A stretch of 64,000 nucleotides of DNA from Tenacibaculum aiptasiae (GCF_008806755.1 NZ_WAAU01000030.1:35702-99701), one strand, 5' to 3'. Numbered from the stretch's first letter, positions 8,988-18,568 are shown. Numbers and translations: made by a program. The notes: generated by a model not told the origin, from the sequence alone.

Positions 8988-10379
8988 TTAGTTATTATCA
9001 GCTAATTCAAATCCTTCCGCTTCTTCGTACTTTAAATCTCTTTCGTTATCTTCTGCTCCATGAGTTAAAGCCTCTAATTTCTTTCTAAATACAAGCATTA
9101 ACAGTCCAAAAGCTACGCAAAAAACAGCTATTCCTGTAAAAATTGTAAATTCACCTAAACTCTCTGAGGCTTCACCTAATAATCCTGCTACTTTATTTCC
9201 TATTCCAGTCATTGCAAAATAAACTCCCATCATTATAGATGCATATTTTACTGGTGCTAATTTTGTAATATATGAAAGTGCTACTGGTGAAATACATAAT
9301 TCTCCTATTGTATGGAATAAATATGCTAATACTAACCAATACATTGCAGAAGAACCATCCGCATCAAACTGTGCAGCTGCTCCCGTCATAAAAAAGAATC
9401 CTGCCCCCATTATAATTAGTCCCATTATCATTTTAAATAATGATGTTGAAACCTTTCCTTTCAATTTTCTATTGGCCCAATATGCAGCAACTGAAGTCCC
9501 TAAAAAGATAATAAACATTGCATTTAATGACTGAAACCATGAAGCCGGTACTTCAAAGCCCATTAACATTCTACTTGTCTTATCTTTAGCATAAATATTC
9601 ATCAATCCTCCGGCTTGTTCAAAAGCTCCCCAGAATATTATTACTAATAAAAATGAAATTAAAAGTACAACAACTCTATCTTTCTCTATTTTAGTTAAAG
9701 GCTTTTTTAACGCTTCTTTATCTTCTTTATTCTCTGATTTCCCTAAATAATCTCCAACTCCTTTTAAGTGTTTTTGACCTAATACATATTGCAATAAACC
9801 TAAAGCCATTCCAATACCTGCTAGACCAAACCCATAGTGCCATCCATAAGTTTCTCCTACGTATCCTACAATTAAAGCTGATAAAAATGCACCTACATTA
9901 ATTCCAATATAAAAAATTGTAAATCCTTTATCTCTTCTAATATCTCCTTGCTTATATAAACCTCCAACCATTGTTGAAATATTTGGTTTAAGCATTCCTA
10001 CTCCTGCAATAATTAAACCTAGTCCTGTATAAAAAGCCCACATCTGTTCGATAGCCAAAACACTATGCCCTGCAACTAGCAAAATCCCTCCGTACAATAC
10101 AGATTTCTTTTGCCCTAAAACTTTATCAGCAATCCAACCCCCTGGTATTGACATTAAGTATACTAACATTGTATAAGTTCCATACAATGATAACGCATCT
10201 CCATTAGACCAACCTAACCCTGCATTTTCATCTGTAGTTTTTGCTACTAAATATAATACTAGAATTGCTCTCATTCCGTAATACGAAAAACGTTCCCACA
10301 TTTCCGTAAAAAACAGAACATATAATCCTACTGGATGCCCAAATAATTCTTTTTGTTTAATAGAAGTTGAATTTGCCAT
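8988..10379 (-). CDS. POT/PTR2-family proton-dependent oligopeptide transporter (first copy)
   Basis: A 463-aa POT transporter with the same FFTEMWERFSYYGMRAIL signature (about residues 23-40), the GGWIADKVLG loop after helix 2 and ELCISPVALSYITK late in the protein. The start codon lies only 3 bp after the stop of the DPP-IV-like peptidase, so the two are almost certainly co-transcribed: the peptidase releases dipeptides in the periplasm and this carrier imports them. An acidic, charged C-terminal tail (about 430-463) is cytoplasmic by prediction. The duplicate downstream suggests complementary substrate ranges. Confidence 0.9.
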   Translation of the reverse strand: MANSTSIKQKELFGHPVGLYVLFFTEMWERFSYYGMRAILVLYLVAKTTDENAGLGWSNGDALSLYGTYTMLVYLMSIPGGWIADKVLGQKKSVLYGGILLVAGHSVLAIEQMWAFYTGLGLIIAGVGMLKPNISTMVGGLYKQGDIRRDKGFTIFYIGINVGAFLSALIVGYVGETYGWHYGFGLAGIGMALGLLQYVLGQKHLKGVGDYLGKSENKEDKEALKKPLTKIEKDRVVVLLISFLLVIIFWGAFEQAGGLMNIYAKDKTSRMLMGFEVPASWFQSLNAMFIIFLGTSVAAYWANRKLKGKVSTSLFKMIMGLIIMGAGFFFMTGAAAQFDADGSSAMYWLVLAYLFHTIGELCISPVALSYITKLAPVKYASIMMGVYFAMTGIGNKVAGLLGEASESLGEFTIFTGIAVFCVAFGLLMLVFRKKLEALTHGAEDNERDLKYEEAEGFELADNN

Positions 10380-10382
10380 ATT

Positions 10383-12530
10383 TTATAAGTTGTTTTTAAT
10401 AAAGTTTGTCATTTTTGTATACAAATGTAAACGAGTATTTCCACCATAAATTCCGTGGTTTTTATCTGGATACATTCCCCATTCAAATTGTTTATTTGCT
10501 TGGATTAATGCTTCTGCCATTCTGTAAGCATTTTGTACATGTACATTATCATCACCAGTACCGTGAATTAACAAGTACTTACCTTTTAATAACTCTGGGT
10601 AATTTAATGGTGAATTTTCATCGTAACCTGTAGGATTTTCCTCAGGTGTACGCATATAACGTTCTGTATAAATTGTATCATAAAAACGCCATGTAGTAAC
10701 TGGTGCTACTGCAATTGCCGCAGCAAAAACATCGTTTCCTTTTAATAATGAGTTTGTACTCATATGACCTCCAAAAGACCATCCCCAAATTCCAATTCTC
10801 TTAGCATCTACATATGGCAACTCAGCTAATTTTTTAGCTACTGCAATTTGATCTTCTGTTTCATGCTTTACTAAATTCATGTACGTTACTTTTTTAAAGT
10901 CACGTCCTTTAAATCCTGTTCCTCTTCCATCTACACACACAATAATATATCCATCTTGTGCTAACATTTGATGCCAATAATCATTTGCACTATTCCAACG
11001 GTTGGCTACTTGTTGAGATCCTGGTCCTGAATACTGATACATCAATACTGGATATTTTTTATTAGGATCAAAATTAGCTGGCTTAATTGTATACATATTT
11101 AAGTCTTCACCATTTACATTAATAGTTGAAAACTCTTTTTTACTTAAATTGTATTGCGCTACTAATTCTTTTAAAGCCGCATTATCTTTTATTGTTTTTA
11201 ATACTTTTCCTTCATCGTTTCTTAATGTATACACATTTGGCGTATTAGCATCTGAAAAAGTATTGATAAAATAATGCATGTTTTTACTAAATGAAGCTCT
11301 ATTAGTTCCATCAGGATTACTTAATAACTTTTTATTCTCTCCTTTTAAAGAAATACTATAAACTCCTCTATTGATAGAACCATTTTCTACCGATTGGTAA
11401 TAAATTGTTTTTTTATCTTCATTATAACCATAATATGAAGTTACTTCCCAATTACCTTTAGTAACTTGGTTAATTAACTTTCCTGATTTATCGTAGTGAT
11501 AAATGTGGTTAAATCCATCTTTTTCACTTGTCCAAATAAAACTGTTATCTTTTAAGAAAGTTAAGTCATCATTAACTTCTACATAAGCCTTATCCGTTTC
11601 ATTCAATACTAAAGAACTGTTATATGTTTTAGCATCAACAAAATACATTTTTAAATCATTTTGATGACGATTTAACGTACGGATTGATAATATATTACCT
11701 TCGTTAGTCCAGTTAATTCTTGGAATATATTCATATTCTCCTACAGTAATCTCAGCTGTTTTATTTGTTTCAAAAGAAAAAATATGTAAAGAAACTTTTG
11801 CATTGTCTTCTCCAGCTTTTGGATATTTAAATACATGTTGTGTAGGATATTTCCCTTGTCCGTAAACATCCATTGAAAAAGTTTTCACTTTACTTTCGTC
11901 AAATCGTAAATACGCTAAATATTTACTATCCTTACTCCATTCGAAAGCTTTTACAAAACCAAATTCTTCTTCATATACCCAATCTGTAATACCATTAATA
12001 ATTTCGTTTTTCTTTCCATTACTTGTAATTTGGTAAACTACATTGTTTTCAGAATAATCTTTAATAAATAAATTATTTCCTTTTGCATAAGCTACCTTTT
12101 TACTATCTGGAGAAAAAGTTGGTTCTTGAATGTCCTCTCCAATTAAATCTAACGATTTCGTTGCAATATCATAAACATAAAAGGTACCTAAAAAAGAACG
12201 ACGAAAAATCGGTTTAAAGGCAGTACCTAAAATCAATTTTGTTTCGTCGTTATTAAAACTATATGATTGAAATGTTTTTAATCCACTTAAATCTTTACTA
12301 TCTACAATTGTGGCTACTTTTTCTAAAGTTTCATAGCTATATTTATCTACAGAAGTGCTTCCATCGGCATAATTCAATAATGAGTAAAAATCGCCATTCA
12401 TTGAATTTAAAGAGTTCATGTAATCAGCTCTAAACGTGCCATTTCTCCATATATCTTCTAAAGAAACATCTTTTTTTTGTGCTTGCACAAACGTAGATAT
12501 CCCTATAAAAAACATTAATATTTTCTTCAT
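10383..12530 (-). CDS. Dipeptidyl peptidase IV-like S9 peptidase, exported
   Basis: A 715-aa serine peptidase. The chosen ATG (12530) begins a clear signal peptide (MKKILMFFIGISTFVQAQ); a longer reading from 12641 would place 37 non-signal residues in front and is rejected. An N-terminal beta-propeller region (about 60-460) is followed by the alpha/beta-hydrolase domain with GWSFGG (nucleophile Ser near 585), Asp in HGTGDD (near 658) and His in DKNHG (near 692). DPP-IV enzymes cut X-Pro or X-Ala dipeptides from peptide N-termini. It heads an operon with two peptide carriers, which fits stepwise peptide scavenging. Confidence 0.9.
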   Translation of the reverse strand: MKKILMFFIGISTFVQAQKKDVSLEDIWRNGTFRADYMNSLNSMNGDFYSLLNYADGSTSVDKYSYETLEKVATIVDSKDLSGLKTFQSYSFNNDETKLILGTAFKPIFRRSFLGTFYVYDIATKSLDLIGEDIQEPTFSPDSKKVAYAKGNNLFIKDYSENNVVYQITSNGKKNEIINGITDWVYEEEFGFVKAFEWSKDSKYLAYLRFDESKVKTFSMDVYGQGKYPTQHVFKYPKAGEDNAKVSLHIFSFETNKTAEITVGEYEYIPRINWTNEGNILSIRTLNRHQNDLKMYFVDAKTYNSSLVLNETDKAYVEVNDDLTFLKDNSFIWTSEKDGFNHIYHYDKSGKLINQVTKGNWEVTSYYGYNEDKKTIYYQSVENGSINRGVYSISLKGENKKLLSNPDGTNRASFSKNMHYFINTFSDANTPNVYTLRNDEGKVLKTIKDNAALKELVAQYNLSKKEFSTINVNGEDLNMYTIKPANFDPNKKYPVLMYQYSGPGSQQVANRWNSANDYWHQMLAQDGYIIVCVDGRGTGFKGRDFKKVTYMNLVKHETEDQIAVAKKLAELPYVDAKRIGIWGWSFGGHMSTNSLLKGNDVFAAAIAVAPVTTWRFYDTIYTERYMRTPEENPTGYDENSPLNYPELLKGKYLLIHGTGDDNVHVQNAYRMAEALIQANKQFEWGMYPDKNHGIYGGNTRLHLYTKMTNFIKNNL

Positions 12531-12642
12531 ATTGATTTGTTGTTTGTATAAAAAGTTTGCCAAGTTTACGGAAAAATCATCAAAAATCCCTCCAAAATTG
12601 GTAGAAATCCTAAATAACAACCCTATTTTAACAGGATTCATT

Positions 12643-12650
12643 TATCTTTG
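12643..12650 (+). promoter_or_regulatory. Promoter -7 box of the mvaA operon
   Basis: TATCTTTG matches TAnnTTTG and lies 22 bp before the ATG of the HMG-CoA reductase gene. No clear -33 TTG is visible at the usual distance. Confidence 0.5.
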
Positions 12651-12672
12651 GCCCTTATAAAACTAACAAAGA

Positions 12673-13944
12673 ATGTCGAAAATTATTTCAGGTTTTTCTA
12701 AGCTTTCAAAAGAAGAAAAAATAGATTGGTTGTCTACTAATTATTTTAACAACCAACCAGAAATTATTAAAACTATAAAACAGTATTGGAATGTAGATGA
12801 GAAATTACAACAACTACATGACGATTTTATTGAGAATACCATTTCTAACTTTTACATGCCTTACGGTATAGCTCCTAATTTTGTTATTAACAACAAAAAC
12901 TATGTAATTCCTATGGTAGTTGAAGAAAGCTCCGTGGTTGCTGCTGCTTCTTTAGTTGCTAAATTTTGGAGTACTCGAGGAGGATTTAAAACCGAAGTTA
13001 TTTCTACTACTAAAATTGGACAAGTTCATTTTATGTATTCTGGAAATAAAAGTGATTTAGAAGCTTATTTTAACGAGCAAAAACCAGAATTATTCAAAGC
13101 CACAGCATCTATAACTAAAAACATGGAAAAACGTGGTGGTGGTATTTTAGATATTCAATTGGTTGATAAAACTAACGATCTTGAAAATTACTATCAACTT
13201 CATGTTACTTTTGAAACTAAAGATTCTATGGGAGCTAATTTTATTAACTCTTGTTTAGAAGCAATGGCTAATCAGTTTAGAAAAGATGATATTGAAATTA
13301 TAATGAGCATCCTTTCTAATTATGTTCCTGAGTGTATTGTTAGATCTGAAGTAAGTTGTAAAATTGAAGATTTAGGAGGTGATGACCCGTATAAATTTGC
13401 TAGAAAATTTGAACAAGCTGTAAAAATTGCTGAAATAGAACCATACAGAGCTGTTACTCATAATAAAGGAATTATGAATGGTATTGACTCTGTAGTGTTA
13501 GCTACTGGAAATGATTTTAGAGCTATTGAAGCTGGAGCGCATGCTTATGCTTCTAAAGATGGTCAATACAGAAGTTTAACTCATTGTAGTATTGAAGATG
13601 ACGTTTTTAAATTTTGGATTGAACTTCCTTTAGCTTTAGGTACTGTAGGTGGTCTAACAGCTTTACATCCTATGGCTAAACTATCCTTAGACATGATGCA
13701 AAGGCCTTCTGCTAGAGAATTAATGGAAATTATGGCAACAGCTGGTTTAGCTCAAAACTTTGCTGCTTTACGTGCTTTAACAACCAAGGGCATACAGCAT
13801 GGTCATATGAAAATGCATTTGCAAAATATTTTAAATCAACTAGAAGCTACTTCTAAAGAAAAAGAAAAAATAGTAGCTTTTTTTGAAAACAAAACAGTTT
13901 CTCATAGTGCTGTTGTTGATAAATTTAACGAATTAAGAAAATAG
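12673..13944 (+). CDS. mvaA: Hydroxymethylglutaryl-CoA reductase, class II
   Basis: This 423-aa enzyme reduces HMG-CoA to mevalonate (or the reverse in degraders), the committed step of the mevalonate route to isoprenoids. Class II hallmarks are visible: MVVEESSVVAAAS with the catalytic glutamate at 84/85, HNKGIMNG with the catalytic lysine at about 265, LATGND with the aspartate near 281, and the GIQHGHMKMH histidine region near 377. Length is normal. A GHMP kinase follows 1 bp after the stop, and other mevalonate genes lie 7-11 kb downstream, so a biosynthetic role is the natural reading. Cofactor preference (NADH or NADPH) is not predicted. Confidence 0.95.
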   Translation: MSKIISGFSKLSKEEKIDWLSTNYFNNQPEIIKTIKQYWNVDEKLQQLHDDFIENTISNFYMPYGIAPNFVINNKNYVIPMVVEESSVVAAASLVAKFWSTRGGFKTEVISTTKIGQVHFMYSGNKSDLEAYFNEQKPELFKATASITKNMEKRGGGILDIQLVDKTNDLENYYQLHVTFETKDSMGANFINSCLEAMANQFRKDDIEIIMSILSNYVPECIVRSEVSCKIEDLGGDDPYKFARKFEQAVKIAEIEPYRAVTHNKGIMNGIDSVVLATGNDFRAIEAGAHAYASKDGQYRSLTHCSIEDDVFKFWIELPLALGTVGGLTALHPMAKLSLDMMQRPSARELMEIMATAGLAQNFAALRALTTKGIQHGHMKMHLQNILNQLEATSKEKEKIVAFFENKTVSHSAVVDKFNELRK

Positions 13945-13945
13945 T

Positions 13946-14875
13946 TTGAATACATTTTATAGCAACGGAAAATTACTATTAACTGGTGAATATGTAGTCT
14001 TAGACGAGGCTATTTCATTAGCTGTACCTACTAAGTTTGGACAAGATTTAATTATAGAACCTATAAAAGAACCTCAACTTATTTGGGGAAGCTTTACCAA
14101 TACAGGTGAATGTTGGTTTGAAGCTAGCTTCGACTTACCTAAGCTACGCCTAACCTCTGCTACTTTTAACTCTGACAAAGAAGGGAGTGCTGAATTTATT
14201 GCCGAAACTTTACGAGATATTTTACAAGAAGCCAAACGATTAAACCCTAAGTTTTTGGATAAACAACATGGTTTTATTGTAAAAACAAATCTAACTTTTC
14301 CTCAAAACTGGGGACTTGGTAGCTCTTCTACTTTAATAAACAATATAGCTTCATGGGCTGAAGTAAATCCGTTTACCTTGTTATGGAATGCTTTTTCTGG
14401 TAGTGGTTACGACATTGCTTGTGCTAGTCATAACTCACCTATTTTATATCAATTAAAAGAAAATCAACCTATTGTTAACGAAGTTATATTCAATCCAAAC
14501 TTTTCGGATGAACTCTTTTTTGTTTATTTAAACCAAAAACAAAACAGTAGAGAAGGTATTTCTCAATACAAACAACATAGAAACCAAGCCAAACTTTTAA
14601 TTCACGAAATAGATACTTTAACTCAAGAGTTTTTAAATACCAACTCTTCTAAAGATTTAAATAAAATAATTGTTGAACACGAACAGATAATTAGTTCTAT
14701 TATTAAACAACAACCTGTTAAAAAACGTCTTTTTTCTGATTACTTTGGTGAAATTAAAAGCTTAGGTGCTTGGGGTGGTGATTTTATTTTAGCTACTGGT
14801 AATGATGACTCTATTGATTATTTCAATCAAAAAGGATTCAGCACTATCTTACCGTATAAAGAAATGATTTTATAA
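13946..14875 (+). CDS. GYDIA-family GHMP kinase (probable mevalonate-pathway kinase)
   Basis: A 309-aa GHMP kinase that starts with TTG 1 bp after mvaA; the first residues (NTFYSNGKLLLTGEYVVLD) are the usual kinase start, so nothing upstream is missing. The phosphate-binding motif is WGLGSSSTL (about 132-140), and SGSGYDIACA gives the GYDIA family its name. Tight coupling to HMG-CoA reductase suggests it phosphorylates mevalonate or phosphomevalonate; since a second GHMP kinase at 22219 looks like mevalonate kinase, the phosphomevalonate kinase role is my inference. Its stop overlaps the next ATG by one base. Confidence 0.82.
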   Translation: MNTFYSNGKLLLTGEYVVLDEAISLAVPTKFGQDLIIEPIKEPQLIWGSFTNTGECWFEASFDLPKLRLTSATFNSDKEGSAEFIAETLRDILQEAKRLNPKFLDKQHGFIVKTNLTFPQNWGLGSSSTLINNIASWAEVNPFTLLWNAFSGSGYDIACASHNSPILYQLKENQPIVNEVIFNPNFSDELFFVYLNQKQNSREGISQYKQHRNQAKLLIHEIDTLTQEFLNTNSSKDLNKIIVEHEQIISSIIKQQPVKKRLFSDYFGEIKSLGAWGGDFILATGNDDSIDYFNQKGFSTILPYKEMIL

Positions 14876-16086
14876 TGAAGAAAGTAATAATTATTGGTGG
14901 TGGTGCGGCTGGTTTTTTTACAGCCATTAACGCGAAAGAAAAGAATCCAGACCTAGACATTACTATTCTTGAAAAAGGAAAAGAAGTTTTACAAAAAGTA
15001 AAAATTTCTGGTGGAGGTAGATGCAATGTTACGCATGCTTGTTTTGACCCTAAGGAATTAACTAAATTCTACCCAAGAGGTGAAAAAGAATTGTTAGGTC
15101 CTTTTCATCAGTTTATGACTGGTGATACTTTTGAATGGTTTGACAATAAAGGCGTTCCTTTAAAAATTGAAAGTGACAACAGAGTTTTCCCTGAAGCTAA
15201 TACTTCACAAGCTATTATTGACTGCTTTACTAGTGCTGTTGATAAACTTGGTATTAAAGTATTAAAAAACCATGGCGTAAATAGTGTTTCTCATCATAAA
15301 AACAAATGGATTGTTAACACTAAAGCAAAGCAATTTGAAGCCGATTTTTTAGTCGTTGCTGCTGGTAGTTCTAAAAAAGTTTGGGATTTATGTAAAACTT
15401 TAGATCACTCTATTGTTCCTCCCGTTCCTTCGTTATTTACTTTCAACATTAAAGACAAACGAATTATTGACCTAGGCGGTATTTCTGTTCCTAATGCCGA
15501 AGTAAAGCTTGTTGGCACTAATCTGGAAAACAATGGTCCTTTATTAATCACACACTGGGGATTAAGTGGCCCTGCCATTTTAAAACTATCAGCTTTTGGA
15601 GCTCGTATTTTAGCTGAAAAGAACTATCAATACAATGTTCTTGTTAATTGGCTTGGACAAGATTTTGATGCTGTTTTAGACGAATTATCTCAATTAAAAA
15701 AACAACAAGCAAAAAAACAAGTAAATTTAAAATCTCCTTTTACTGACATTCCTCGTCGTTTATGGGAACGCTTGGTTGTTGCTTCTGATATTAAAACAAA
15801 TCAGAATTGGGGTGATTTGAGTAACAAACTGCTTAACAATTTAGCTGATCAATTAACTAAAGGATTATTTAATGCCAATGGACGAACGACTTTTAAAGAG
15901 GAGTTTGTAACTGCTGGTGGTGTTAATTTAAAAGAAATAAACTTTAAACGCTTTGAAAGTAAACTACATGAAAATTTATTTTTTGTTGGTGAAGTTTTAA
16001 ATATTGATGCTGTTACTGGCGGATTCAACTTTCAGAATGCTTGGACTGGCGGGTTCATTTGTGCAACTACTATTGCTAATCAATAA
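14875..16086 (+). CDS. HI0933/BaiN-family FAD-dependent oxidoreductase
   Basis: A 403-aa flavoprotein. The N-terminal dinucleotide fold VIIIGGGAAGFF (about 4-15), the KISGGGRCNVTH motif (about 42-53) and the C-terminal AVTGGFNFQNAWTGG segment that closes on FAD are characteristic of the HI0933/BaiN family. Members are annotated as aminoacetone oxidase-like or NAD(P)/FAD-dependent oxidoreductases, and the physiological substrate is usually unknown. The ATG overlaps the stop of the preceding kinase, implying translational coupling in the mvaA operon, but I see no reason to assign it a mevalonate step. Confidence 0.85.
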   Translation: MKKVIIIGGGAAGFFTAINAKEKNPDLDITILEKGKEVLQKVKISGGGRCNVTHACFDPKELTKFYPRGEKELLGPFHQFMTGDTFEWFDNKGVPLKIESDNRVFPEANTSQAIIDCFTSAVDKLGIKVLKNHGVNSVSHHKNKWIVNTKAKQFEADFLVVAAGSSKKVWDLCKTLDHSIVPPVPSLFTFNIKDKRIIDLGGISVPNAEVKLVGTNLENNGPLLITHWGLSGPAILKLSAFGARILAEKNYQYNVLVNWLGQDFDAVLDELSQLKKQQAKKQVNLKSPFTDIPRRLWERLVVASDIKTNQNWGDLSNKLLNNLADQLTKGLFNANGRTTFKEEFVTAGGVNLKEINFKRFESKLHENLFFVGEVLNIDAVTGGFNFQNAWTGGFICATTIANQ

Positions 16087-16129
16087 TTTATTTTGTTTCT
16101 CTTCAATAATCATTTATTTTTAACAAATA

Positions 16130-16900
16130 ATGAATGAAGAAACTTTTATTGAATTTTGGCTTCGCGACGCAACTCAAATTCTAGTTCGCTACCTTGTTAT
16201 TGCAGGTTCTGCCTTTATACTTTTCTATATTCTTTTTAAAAACACTTTATGGTTTAGAAAAATCCAAAAAAAGCTCCCTAAATTAAAAGATTATAAAAGA
16301 GATATTATCTACTCTTTTATATCTGTTTCAATTTTTGCCACTGTAGCTCTTTTTGTGTTTTACTATTTACTTCCCTATACCAATATCTATTTTAATTTTG
16401 ATGAATACGGTACCACATATTATATATTGAGTTGGGTTTGGATGTTTTTCTTACATGACACTTATTTTTATTGGATGCACCGTTTAATGCATCATCCTAA
16501 ACTTTATAGAAAAGTTCATTTAATTCACCATAAATCGACCAACCCATCACCTTGGACTGCTTATGCTTTTCATCCTTTTGAAGCTTTTTTAGAAGCTCTC
16601 ATCGCTCCTTTAATTGCTTTTACATTACCAGTTCATATTTCTTCTTTTGGACTATTCTTTTTATTCCAAATTATTTACAATGTTTATGGACATTTAGGCT
16701 TTGAATTGTATCCTAAAAAATTTCACAAAACCTTTATTGGTAAATGGATTAACACCTCCGTTGCACATAATTTACATCATAAAAGATTTAATGGTAATTA
16801 TGGATTGTACTTCCTTTTTTGGGATAGAATAATGGGAACTATAAGAGACGATTATGACACTACTTTTGAAAACACCACTTCAAATAAAAACAACAACTAA
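16130..16900 (+). CDS. Sterol desaturase/fatty acid hydroxylase superfamily membrane protein
   Basis: A 256-aa integral membrane di-iron enzyme. The eight-histidine pattern is visible: HDTYFYWMHRLMHH (His109-122), HLIHH (His130-134) and HNLHH near 211-216. Membrane segments lie at about 19-38, 62-82 and 93-113 and again between 150 and 185. Family members oxidise C-H bonds in sterols, fatty acids, sphingolipids or carotenoids; the substrate here is unknown. It follows the flavoprotein by 43 bp and may belong to the same transcript. It converges with the next gene, the two stop codons overlapping by 4 bp. Confidence 0.85.
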   Translation: MNEETFIEFWLRDATQILVRYLVIAGSAFILFYILFKNTLWFRKIQKKLPKLKDYKRDIIYSFISVSIFATVALFVFYYLLPYTNIYFNFDEYGTTYYILSWVWMFFLHDTYFYWMHRLMHHPKLYRKVHLIHHKSTNPSPWTAYAFHPFEAFLEALIAPLIAFTLPVHISSFGLFFLFQIIYNVYGHLGFELYPKKFHKTFIGKWINTSVAHNLHHKRFNGNYGLYFLFWDRIMGTIRDDYDTTFENTTSNKNNN

Positions 16901-17517
16901 TAACTCATAATTGTTCCATAGTACAATAACTGGAATGTTTTTACATCTAACAACAAACAATTCATAGACATCATAATCCCATAATTTGTTTTATCGTAAA
17001 AACGATACTTAAAATAATCTATTTCATTCCCATCATGATCATAGAAAATATCATTTGTTTTGAAATGACCATTATAAAAATTTTCTAACTGTGATAATTT
17101 GTGTACGTTTATTTTAACGGAATGATTATACAAACTATCAATTTTTACTTTAAGTCTAATCCCTTTAAAGCTTAAAGCTCCTCCCTTTCTAAAAAGAATA
17201 TTCTTATAATGATTGTCCTCTAATAAATCATATAAAACTTGTTCTGTATTCGCCTCACTTTGAAGTCTCTCAATATATTCAGACAAATTATTAGATAATC
17301 TATTAAATTCCTCTATTCTAGTTTTTGTCTTTTGAAACATCAAAGGTTTCTCTTCTGCCTGTTTTTCAAAAAAAGAAGTTCTTCCAGCAATTAATTCACT
17401 GTTAATACGAATAGCTTCTGTTATAGACTTATGCGCTGAATAGGTTGAAAATTTATGTTGTGAAAAACCATAAAAAGTTCCTAAAAATAGAGACATTAAT
17501 ATAAACTTGTTCTTCAT
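16897..17517 (-). CDS. Exported protein of unknown function
   Basis: A 206-aa protein I do not recognise. The ATG at 17517 starts a good signal peptide (KNKFILMSLFLGTFYGFSQ), so the 16 residues available upstream are probably untranslated. The mature part is charged, probably helical between about 40 and 100 (RIEEFNRLSNNLSEYIERLQ), and ends in mixed aromatic segments. There is no recognisable motif or membrane anchor. The stop overlaps the sterol desaturase-like gene on the other strand. Nearby small genes at 17581-18568 are on the same strand but are not obviously an operon with it. Confidence 0.65.
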   Translation of the reverse strand: MKNKFILMSLFLGTFYGFSQHKFSTYSAHKSITEAIRINSELIAGRTSFFEKQAEEKPLMFQKTKTRIEEFNRLSNNLSEYIERLQSEANTEQVLYDLLEDNHYKNILFRKGGALSFKGIRLKVKIDSLYNHSVKINVHKLSQLENFYNGHFKTNDIFYDHDGNEIDYFKYRFYDKTNYGIMMSMNCLLLDVKTFQLLYYGTIMSY

Positions 17518-17580
17518 ACAACATAAATTTTTTAATAAGATACTGTATTTAAATTTATTTTTCAAAAAACAAACTCAATA

Positions 17581-17865
17581 CTATTCTTCTTCGTAACAAT
17601 TAAAAACAATTGAATAACCATATTCTATAGCTTCTTCATACAGTTCTTTTTGATCTTCATCTACATCATCTACAGAGTCTAATGTAAAGTACTCTTCTTC
17701 TATCTCTGTTACTTTCCAACCTTCATCTTTTATATAAAACTTTGCTAATCGTATAGCTCCTTCTATATCTTTATAATCTATATATAAACTTACGTAAGCT
17801 CCTATAACTTCATCGTAATGTTCTGATGACTTTCTTGGTTTTGCTAAGGCATTTATTAAAAACAT
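17581..17865 (-). CDS. Small acidic protein of unknown function
   Basis: A 94-aa soluble protein with a strongly acidic second half (EIEEEYFTLDSVDDVDEDQK) and a basic start. No signal peptide or membrane segment is visible and I do not recognise a family. It lies 16 bp after the 77-aa gene on the same strand, so the two are probably co-expressed. Coding is supported by the spacing, by normal amino acid composition and by lack of a competing frame. Confidence 0.6.
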   Translation of the reverse strand: MFLINALAKPRKSSEHYDEVIGAYVSLYIDYKDIEGAIRLAKFYIKDEGWKVTEIEEEYFTLDSVDDVDEDQKELYEEAIEYGYSIVFNCYEEE

Positions 17866-17881
17866 ATCTAATTTCTATTTT

Positions 17882-18115
17882 TTAAGCTAATACTCCTCTA
17901 TGAGGTTTTAATGCATCTCTAAAAGTTTTCATATGCGTTTCATCTACAATAATAAAAGCATATGTATGCATTGGGTTTACTTCTTTATAATTTACCTCAT
18001 CATATGGTAAACTATCAATTTGCGCAAACTCTTTCAAATGTATACAATGATGTTTTGCTGTTTCTAAACCATCTGGACCTTTAAAATCCCAAATTAGTTT
18101 TATTTTTCTACTCAT
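17882..18115 (-). CDS. Small conserved-looking protein of unknown function
   Basis: A 77-aa soluble protein beginning MSRKIKLIWDFKGPDGLETA with several histidines (AKHHCIHL, NPMHTY, KPHRG). The histidine-rich context could bind a metal, but no known site is recognisable. It is followed after 16 bp by the acidic 94-aa gene. A TATTTTTG box (18139-18132) that could serve as a -7 element lies just upstream, although it overlaps the T-tract of the preceding terminator. Confidence 0.6.
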   Translation of the reverse strand: MSRKIKLIWDFKGPDGLETAKHHCIHLKEFAQIDSLPYDEVNYKEVNPMHTYAFIIVDETHMKTFRDALKPHRGVLA

Positions 18116-18131
18116 AATTAAATTTTACACA

Positions 18132-18163
18132 ACAAAAATACCCAATTCTTTATTGAATTGGGT
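18132..18163 (-). terminator. Terminator of the MotA/TolQ/ExbB-like gene
   Basis: ACCCAATTC and GAATTGGGT (about 18140-18148 and 18155-18163) form a 9-bp stem. On the minus strand it is followed by ATTTTTGTTGTG, and it lies downstream of the stop at 18209. Confidence 0.7.
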
Positions 18164-18208
18164 ATGATCAATTAACTAATCACAAACCTCTTTAATTAAC
18201 CTCTCCTC

Positions 18209-18568
18209 CTATTTGTTATTCTTTAAAGTAAGTCCTATGATTCCTAGTCTAGCAATTAAAAATACTAACATCCCAAAAGAAGGAGATAGTAATCCTATTT
18301 TTAATCCACCTGCTAAAACTGCAGAACTAATTTCTGTTGCCATTGCAATTGCATCCATAGCTTGTATCATCCCTATCATAAAACCTAAAAACCCCCAAAC
18401 TAAAGCCAACAAACTAATATGACTTATTAATTTTTGTGTGTGTTTTCCCTCATCTCCTTTTAGAAATGCTTTTATCAAAAGTCCCACACAAACAAGTAAT
18501 AAAATTAATATTGTATACATATACAAAGGGCCTCCATCATTTAATAAATTAGCAAATAAAAATGTCAT
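18209..18568 (-). CDS. Small MotA/TolQ/ExbB-like membrane protein
   Basis: A 119-aa protein with three hydrophobic segments (about 14-34, 48-70 and 82-113). The pattern LLALVWGFLGFMIGMIQAMDAI followed by LSPSFGMLVFLIARLG resembles the core helices of MotA/TolQ/ExbB proton-channel proteins, but it is about half their usual length and lacks a periplasmic partner gene nearby. Such short versions are common near LytS/LytTR pairs in flavobacteria as far as I recall. A TAGATTTG box (18605-18598) lies 30 bp upstream. Channel function is not certain. Confidence 0.65.
   Translation of the reverse strand: MTFLFANLLNDGGPLYMYTILILLLVCVGLLIKAFLKGDEGKHTQKLISHISLLALVWGFLGFMIGMIQAMDAIAMATEISSAVLAGGLKIGLLSPSFGMLVFLIARLGIIGLTLKNNK

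Noticed and set aside
12531-12641. 37-residue N-terminal extension of the DPP-IV-like peptidase
   Set aside because: It would bury the signal peptide, and it lies in the divergent promoter region of mvaA.
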